Below, one piece after another: positions 57,301 to 64,000 of a stretch of 64,000 bases of DNA; positions within the stretch are counted from its first letter, which is position 1; each line of letters starts with the position of its first letter. Source of the stretch: Cryptomeria japonica (Eukaryota > Streptophyta > Pinopsida > Cupressales > Cupressaceae); the NCBI RefSeq assembly GCF_030272615.1, contig NC_081414.1, positions 46,421,501 through 46,485,500 of the forward strand, in the 5' to 3' direction. The position numbers and the translations under genes were made by a program. The notes under the pieces were generated by a model that was not told where the DNA came from, made no database searches, and worked only from the letters and a program-made list of their open reading frames with translations.

Positions 57301-57818
57301 TTGTTTTTATTAAGAAAAGATACAAAAAATAATATTACAATCAGCTAACAATAATAGGACAACAACAAAGAAAGATTTGTGTTGTCCTCATTACAATACA
57401 AAATACAACTAGCCACTTGTTGTACTCTTTAAAATATTATATCCTCATAACACCAAATTGAGAACATGAACCCTGCTAACTTTGTGTGTTCCTTCCTGCA
57501 ATTTGACCTTATCCATGGAGGTAACAAATTTTTTTCTTTCCTACAACCATCATAGACCTTAATAGTTCTAAAGATCATCTCCTTGTAGAGTGTAGGGCAC
57601 ATGACATGTCCTCGAGATGCTTTGCTAAGCTCTGGGTGAGATCATGGCTTGAAGCTAAGACTAAGGGCTTTTCACTTGCTGGTAGAAACCATCATTGGTA
57701 GCATTATTTTCATTGACATAGGAAGCAATGTTCGACACCTAAATATGGAAGTTAGAGAAGATGGTAATAATTTCAATCTCGAGTGGTAACAAAGAGTAAA
57801 ACAAGACAACCTGCCAAT
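57301..57818 (-). mobile_element. LINE 3' part (left of the mini LTR element)
   Basis: The plus strand starts TTTGTTTTTATTAAGAAAAG, the reverse of an A-rich LINE tail very like that of the LINE at 16388. It continues at 60372 after the CCAAT duplication of the inserted mini element. No ORF survives in this half. Confidence 0.5.
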
Positions 57819-58535
57819 TGTTGATGCTTAATAGCTTTAGTCGGATAAAATTAAATGTTAAATTGGTCTTAAGGCCTTCAACATTTAATTATATATATCA
57901 TTATGTTATTTATTATTATTATTGTTAAATTGATTAGATAATAGTAATTAATACTATATATTTTGGTTATGTTCATCGATCTATTAAATCTTGTATTTAG
58001 ATATATATAGATTAACATAAATAATATTAAATAAATGATTAATGAAAACACCGATTAAATATTGGGTTTCTTATAATATATCGGGCTGCATATATTATCG
58101 GGTTGCATATGATAATCGGGTGGCAACATAACGAAGATCACCGATAGTTATTGGTGTGTTAGTCTACACCAATAGTTATCGGTTGTCAAGGCTAACACAC
58201 GGATAACTATCAGTTGTTAGCATTAAGCCAACACCGATAGACATCGGTTGTAATACTACTCCCATCAATTGGCATTAACGTGGAACAAACAATTGTTTAG
58301 TATAAACAAAGAGCCATGATCAAGTAATGTCTTGATCGGTCATGACCGATCAAGCCATTGTTTGACCATGCCTCATTTGTTACATACTTATATTGAGTGG
58401 CATTCATGAGATAGGATATAAAAAAATAATAAATGCTCCTCTCACCTGCCATACAAAAGAAGATAGTCAGATTTATATTTAAATCAGTAATACATAGAAC
58501 AAGATAGATGTTAATTCTGATCCATAAATTTAACA
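57819..58535 (+). repeat. 5' LTR of the mini element
   Basis: TGTTGATGCTTAATAG ... AAATTTAACA. The LTR contains several interleaved inverted motifs built on ACCGATAGTTATCGG (58140-58240). Confidence 0.93.
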
Positions 58536-58548
58536 TGGTATCAAAGCC
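58536..58548 (+). other. Primer binding site of the mini element
   Basis: TGGTATCAAAGCC directly after the LTR. Confidence 0.9.
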
Positions 58549-59374
58549 AGGTTTCCTTCTATAAAGCCTAACCACCTGAAGGAAGATCCAATTAAATATC
58601 AGATTGATATCTCCTTGAAAGTTTGTATTTTAAAATGACGAATGGAATCAGATTTGAAGTCAGAAATTTAGATGTATGTTCAGAAACACCGTCTGGATTG
58701 CTCATAGAATTTTTTTCTTCCACATTCCTCTGCATTTTATTTTTTAAAGTTACACTATTGAAATTTGCTAAACTGATCATGATATGTGCATTTTTCTGGA
58801 GGAAATGCTCAGATTATTTACTCTTCATTGGTTCTAGATATGTGCTACAAACAGTCAATGATATACGCATGTTTCCTGAGGAAATGGCTAAATTATTTTC
58901 TGGTAATTGTTTGCCGAAATGTGCTATGAAGAGTTAGTGATATTTGCAATGTTCTCTAATAAATGAATGCAATGCATATTGTTTAGAGGAGTCTTTATGT
59001 GGGTAATTCTTTTTCTTTACTAATGAAATGTTTTTGTATAATGAATATCCAAGTTGATACCGCCACTTTTAGGAATTGTGTCATTTTCATGATTTTAGGC
59101 AGTCGGAGTCCGTAACCTTTATAATCAATGATCGTTACTATAGTTACAATGAATAAGTTGAATTATGTAATAATGAGATGCAAGGTCTATCCCTCTTTGT
59201 TTTCGAAAGATTAGGTATGAATGTGCTCCAGAGGGAGCTTACTAATAAAGATTGAGCACTTCTGAGGTAAAATTGTAAATATTGATTATTATTATTAATA
59301 CTAATAATTATTTTATGGGCCCTGTGTATTTTTGAGATTATTGGAAGGTGACGATCTTACAATAACTCAAGATT

Positions 59375-59579
59375 GTGGATAGAATCGCTGACTAAGGCAA
59401 TCCATGTAAGAGCTTGTGGATAGAATTGCCGACTGAGGTAATCCACACAAGAGCTCATGGATAGAATCACCGACTGAGGCAATCCACACAAGAGCTTATG
59501 GATAGAATCGCCGACAGAGGCAATCCACTCAAGAGTTTGTGAATAGAATCGCCGACAGAGGCAATTCACATCTTGAAAC
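59375..59579. repeat. 41-bp tandem repeat, five copies, each a potential hairpin
   Basis: Units begin at 59375, 59416, 59457, 59498 and 59539. Each has a GTGGAT ... ATCCAC pair of arms with an inner GCC/GGC pair. The fifth unit has GTGAAT ... ATTCAC, so both arms changed together. Confidence 0.9.
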
Positions 59580-59641
59580 TATGGTCCCAAGATAAGCATC
59601 ATACGATTTATGAATATTGCTCCCAATACCTTTTATCCTCC

Positions 59642-59656
59642 CTAGCTAAGAGGGAG
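59642..59656 (+). other. Polypurine tract of the mini element
   Basis: CTAGCTAAGAGGGAG ends exactly at the 3' LTR start (TGTTGATG). Confidence 0.7.
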
Positions 59657-60371
59657 TGTTGATGATTTATAGCTTCAGTTGGATAAAATTAAATGTTAAA
59701 TTGGCCTTAAGGCCTTTAACATTTAATTATATATCATTATGTTATTTATTATTATTATTGTTAGATTGATTAGATAATAATAAATAATATTATATATTTT
59801 GGTTATGTTCATCGATCTATTAAATCTTGTATTTAGATATATATCGATTAACATAAATAATATTAAATAAATGATTAATGAAAACACCAATTAAATATTG
59901 GGTTGCATATAATATATCGGGCTGCATATATTATCGGGTTGCATATGATAATCGAGTGGCAACATAACGAAGATCACTGATAGTTATCGGTGTGTTATTC
60001 TACACCTATAGTTATCGGTTGTTAAGGCTAACACACCGATAACTATGGGTTGTTAGCATTAAGCCAACACTGATAGACATCGGTTGTAATACTACTCCCA
60101 TCGATTGACTTTAACGTGGAACAAACAATTGTTTAGTATAAACAAAGAGCCACGATCAAGTAATGTCTTGATCAGTCATGATTGATGAAGGCATTGCTTG
60201 ACCATGCCTCATTTGTTACATACTTATATTGAGTGGCATTCATGAGATAGGATATAGAAAAATACTAAATGCTCCTCTCACCTACCATACAAAAGAAGGT
60301 AGTCAGATTTATATTTTAATCAGTAATACATAGAACAAGATAGATGTTAATTCTGATCCATAAACTTAACA
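59657..60371 (+). repeat. 3' LTR of the mini element
   Basis: TGTTGATGATTTATAG ... AAACTTAACA, 715 bp, nearly the same as the 5' LTR, with scattered mainly C/T differences. Confidence 0.93.
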
Positions 60372-60990
60372 CCAATGGATCTTCCTATTTTTTTTTATTA
60401 TAATAAGTCAACAAGAAATGGATAGCTTGTTGTGATCTTTTGAAGACCCTAAGAAAGCAAAATTCCATGTCTAATGGAAATAAAAAAGGACAAGAATGGT
60501 CATACTAAGGATTTTCCATAGAAATTTTGCATGAGGGCAAAACAAAAAGTAGTGTTTGAAAATTTCAATCTTACTACAAAAAGGGAAAGAAGGAGGAGGA
60601 TGGAGAAATTTAAAATGAGTTCCCACTAGGATTTTTGCATGAATAAGCTTCCATGCAGTGAGATGGGATTGTGAGTTAGATTTTGTCTCCTAATTTTGCA
60701 AGTTGAGTTTGTTCCAATCAACTCTGTTGAAGTTATATTTCCAGATGAAGTTAAGCCAACTTGAAAGGGGCAAGTAGGGCACAAGTTTTTTATAAAGGAT
60801 TTTAAGTGAAAAAGTTTTGATATTGCTACCATTAGGTTGTTACAAGCTAGGGTTGTCATTGCACCAAAAGATTGACTTGTCAATGCCGATACAACCACTA
60901 GACTCATAGAATCCATAGGAGGTTGTTAAACCATATATAGGAAGTTGCAAAACTAAGCCCATAGCTAAAGGATTGGTCAAACCAAGACAA
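60372..60990 (-). pseudogene. LINE fragment with zf-RVT-like domain
   Basis: On the minus strand a frame reads HLTAWKLIHAKILVGTHF, then PFCSKIEIFKHYFLFCPHAK and FLWKILSM. This Cys/His arrangement (C..C...H...C) followed by LW is typical of the zf-RVT segment downstream of plant LINE reverse transcriptase. A T-run at 60388-60398 may be an older tail. The 5' part of the element is missing. Confidence 0.55.
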
Positions 60991-61054
60991 TTTTTGTGAG
61001 ATTAATTATCAAGCTATATCTTGCTAAAATCCACTTTAAAAAAAAATATATATC

Positions 61055-61276
61055 TTGCTAAAATGTTTCTAGATTTGGTTGTGTCAAAGAATATTTGCAT
61101 CAACATTTCAAATCACACTCTATGATCCATCATCAGGATGATAAAGAGAGCATAAGGATAAAAAAAATTCTCCTTGTGCTCTCTTTTATCTTCTTGATGA
61201 TGGATCATAGAGTATGATATGAAATGTTGATGCAAAAAATATTTGACACAATCAAAATCTAGAAACATTTTAGCAA
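61055..61276. mobile_element. 222-bp foldback element (MITE-like)
   Basis: Two arms of about 105 bp (61055-61160 and 61171-61276, termini TTGCTAAAATG and CATTTTAGCAA) are inverted copies with few mismatches and about 10 nt between them. No coding capacity. TTGCTAAAAT also occurs alone at 61021. No clear target duplication was found. Confidence 0.8.
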
Positions 61277-64000
61277 TTCTCAATATGGATTGTGGTAATC
61301 TAATATCATTAATAAATATTATTTATTGAGTTTTTACAGAAAATAGCTCAACTGTTCAACCTCAAGATGACATCATGACAGTATTTTAGAAGGATTTGGT
61401 GGATAAACAATGACAAAGGACCTATCCCACAACTAGGTGCACTTGAAAATAATTAGTAAACTACAGGTTTGATTAAGGGGCCAAGTTGAAATGAGAAATT
61501 TTAAAAAGTGTTTTGGGTTTTTAAGGTTTATAGACCATAATATGTTAAAATTATAATGTGCTCACATTATGGTCATGTCACTCTTTGGTCCACCCTTCTT
61601 TTGCATTTAACCTTTACTTTTTAGGGTAAAAGTAGAAAATTGTGTCATGTTTTAGGTCAACTTGTCAGCACAAGTGAAATTAATTAATTCTAACTAAAAA
61701 ATAAATTTTAGTAAAAAATATGGTCTATAGAGATTCATTATAGCTATATTATATATGGGCCACAACTTTTCCAATTGAAATTGTCTACTAAATATCTATT
61801 TTATACTACTTTGGGTCTAATTACCATTTTATTTTATTTTAAACTCGATGTTTCAACAACTGCTACTCTTATATTTTAATTATTTAGCATATTTCTCATA
61901 TTAAAAGAATTTTTTTTTTTGAAATGTATGTGAATAACCAACTCCTACTTATACATGAAAAATTAAATGTGATTACCATAACAAAGGCATAGGATAGATT
62001 AATGCACGCAAAAAGAACATGATGATTTGAAATTTCTTTATGATCTTATTGAGTTCAGATAACTTTGCATAAATCTAATGACATTAGTTTTATGGATTCT
62101 TCTACAACCACATTAATAGATTCAATCAATATTTTCCCACTCAAGAACCTTGTGTGGACACATAATTTGGAGATGAATAATATAGTTTGATTACATGCAT
62201 TGAGATATCATCTCCTCTATCTATTTTTTCTTTTGATGATACTTGTGATTCAATTTAGTAGGATATGCATCCTCTTATAGATATGGCTACTTGATAGATA
62301 TTACAATTTTCTTTGTAAAATCACATATTTTAAATTTGGAGTACACTATTGTTGATACTAATATTTTCTTTATAGAGTTGATTCTTCTTTTAATATTATG
62401 AGGGCACATTAAAACCATCTTATTTCTTCTTTTCCTACACATGCTTGTATAGTGATAGTTTCTATATATATTTATTTCATATTCAAATTAGTCAATATTC
62501 ATGTCAACTGACACCTTTAGGAGAACCAAATTCTCATTGGTCTAGTTGTCTTTCTTATGTAAAGCACCATACATCCATGGTTACTATAACTAAATCTTGC
62601 ATCCAATGCCTAATTTAACTTATTAGTATTTCTCACCATTGATATTGTCTTGGAGTATTTTGAGTAGTATTTGGAGAAGGCATCTTTGTCTTTAGGGGAG
62701 ATACATGATTACTTGGATTATGTTCTACATATATCTCTACTAGATTCTATATTTCATCTTCATTAGTATGACATGAAACAAGTGAATTAACTATGGTAGA
62801 TTTAAACATTGACATGGAGACACTTGAGTAGAATTGAGAGACGACATACATATTCATACTTTTCCCTTCAAATTCCTATCTAGACACTTGGTAAGCTTTC
62901 TTGCATCTATAATTGTTTTTTTTCTTCCTGAAGGAAGTAATGTTGTTGGTAGACATTGAATTTAAGTTTTCCTTCAAGCATCCACCATTATTATATGAGA
63001 TTGCACACTATTGGGGACCACATAGCCTCTCTTCTTCTCTCTTCTAGGGGAAATTTTCCTTGCATGAGGTTTTATTCTTCTCGCCTTCTAGAGAGATTTC
63101 TATATTTTCTTTTATTTAATTTGGGAGGATTTTTGTCTTACAATATTCTCTCATTTTCTCTATTTGTGATATATTGCATTTGTATAGGGGTACCTAACAT
63201 GACCTAGTAGTCAGGACCCATCCTTGCATCTTTGCATCATTTTTTTGGGGGGATTATTCTTGCTAAATTGCACTTAAGGGGGTTGTTGGGGTGAAAAATG
63301 GTATTTCCTAGATCCTATTTCCCCTCTTGTAATTTGAATAAGACACATTATCTAACTATTTCCTAGTTATATCCTATTCATACATGTTCATTTTTTAATT
63401 TTACTTAAGTAGGGTAAGTGCACAAAGATGGGGGACCAAAAAGGGGTCTTAAGATGCCATTTTTTTTTCTAAAATCAGCAAAGTTTGAACTTCGACGAGC
63501 AATTGAAGATAGGTACACTCAAAATTTGAAGATGCAACAAGAACAAAAGTTGAAGTGCTTTGAATCTACTTTCTAAACTACTAATTTGTTTTGAACACAA
63601 AGGAGATTAAGGGTTTAAAAAAGGGGCACCACATTTATTGGACAAAAAATAGCATAGTAGGAAATGTGGTGCCCCTAAAATGTCAACTTTTTTTTTAGAA
63701 TTTTGCAAATTGCTCCAATGAGAAAGTAGCTAACACATTAAGTTCATGCCAGATTTTTCAACTAATTTTTTAATGAATATTTGAATTTTTACGAATTTCC
63801 AAAGTGGACACATCCTAAAACAAAGAGATTTGAGTGTGCCCCGCCCAAAAAAAAAACTAATAAAACATGAGAATTTTTTTTCAAAATTGTTTAGAATGGA
63901 GTCTAGTTTCTAAAAATGTAATTTTTTTCAAAATTCAATAAACGAGTAAAAATCTATGGCCAAAATACGACATGTTGGTTTTTGACAAACATTGGACACA
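61277..64000. other. AT-rich DNA without recognised genes
   Basis: Only short unsupported open frames. Small inverted repeats occur at 61533-61574 (GACCATAAT arms) and 63622-63676 (AGGGGCACCACATTT arms). Homopolymer T/A runs are frequent after 63400. Confidence 0.4.
63622..63676. repeat. Perfect 15-bp inverted repeat with 25-nt spacer
   Basis: AGGGGCACCACATTT (63622-63636) and AAATGTGGTGCCCCT (63662-63676). It could be a terminal-repeat relic or a simple palindrome. Confidence 0.6.

Larger units (their letters stand above)
57819..60371 (+). mobile_element. Mini LTR retrotransposon (2.55 kb, no coding capacity)
   Basis: LTRs of 717 and 715 bp, a Met-tRNA-type primer site, a purine tract and a perfect CCAAT target duplication (57814-57818 and 60372-60376). 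The 1.1-kb interior holds only what may be the first residues of a Copia-type gag (MTNGIRFEVRNLD near 58637), then non-coding DNA and a 41-bp tandem repeat. It must have moved using proteins from a related full element. Confidence 0.93.

Noticed and set aside
62956-63207. 83-codon open frame, hydrophobic product
   Set aside because: No domain, AT-rich codons typical of chance, no promoter or repeat relation.

Overview
This window looks like repeat-dominated nuclear DNA of a land plant. The size and depth of the retrotransposon nesting, the low GC, and the plant-type Copia, Tat-like Gypsy and RNase H-bearing LINE remnants suggest a large genome, probably a gymnosperm such as a conifer; that placement is inference. 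No rRNA, tRNA, CRISPR array or bacterial-style operon is visible. The only convincing host gene is a small intronless arabinogalactan-type cell-wall protein gene at 55749-56162. Almost everything else is transposable-element DNA.

Layout. 1-4194: a minus-strand LTR element cut by the window edge. It has its 5' LTR, a Met-tRNA-type primer site, a coiled-coil/zinc-knuckle gag-like ORF and a separate accessory ORF, and shows no polymerase. 4195-11107: a decayed pogo/Tigger-like DNA transposon region with a perfect 27-bp inverted repeat, a dead DDE transposase and long A/G-rich degenerate tandem repeats. 11108-34324: a non-coding LTR element (about 500-bp LTRs) filled with later insertions: a solo LTR (11717-12954), another LTR (13698-14677), a 5'-truncated LINE with a 14-bp target duplication (16388-18772), and a Copia element (Copia-1, 19303-33965) that itself holds a younger opposite-strand Copia (Copia-2, 21486-29158). 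34325-36409: the 3' end of another Copia. 36410-50769: Copia-3, carrying a 761-bp insert inside a 78-bp duplication and a non-autonomous Gypsy-type element (41164-48915) with gag and protease only. 50775-54790: old Gypsy RNase H and LINE reverse-transcriptase debris. 55618-56162: the AGP gene and its promoter. 57301-60990: a LINE fragment holding a 2.55-kb mini LTR element (57819-60371). 61055-61276: a long foldback element. 61277-64000: little recognisable sequence.

Insertion boundaries are well supported. Matching target duplications are GATTA (Copia-2), GGTCA/GGTCG (Copia-1), TATTT (Copia-3), AAACT (Gypsy-type), GGGAG (solo LTR), CCAAT (mini LTR element) and 14 bp (LINE). No element in the window looks autonomous now. 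Copia-2 is the best preserved: one frame of 1360 codons broken only by four TAG codons, plus changes at protease and integrase catalytic positions.

The most interesting signals lie outside standard gene calls. (1) A stem with a C-run loop, near the 3' end of the LTRs of four Copia-like elements, has stem sequences that differ between families but still pair. (2) Accessory ORFs of similar architecture occur in an LTR element and a LINE. (3) A repeated leader motif containing the palindrome GTGCAC occurs in the non-autonomous Gypsy element. (4) A 41-bp tandem hairpin repeat includes a compensatory change. (5) A 78-bp perfect duplication flanks an LTR-like insert.
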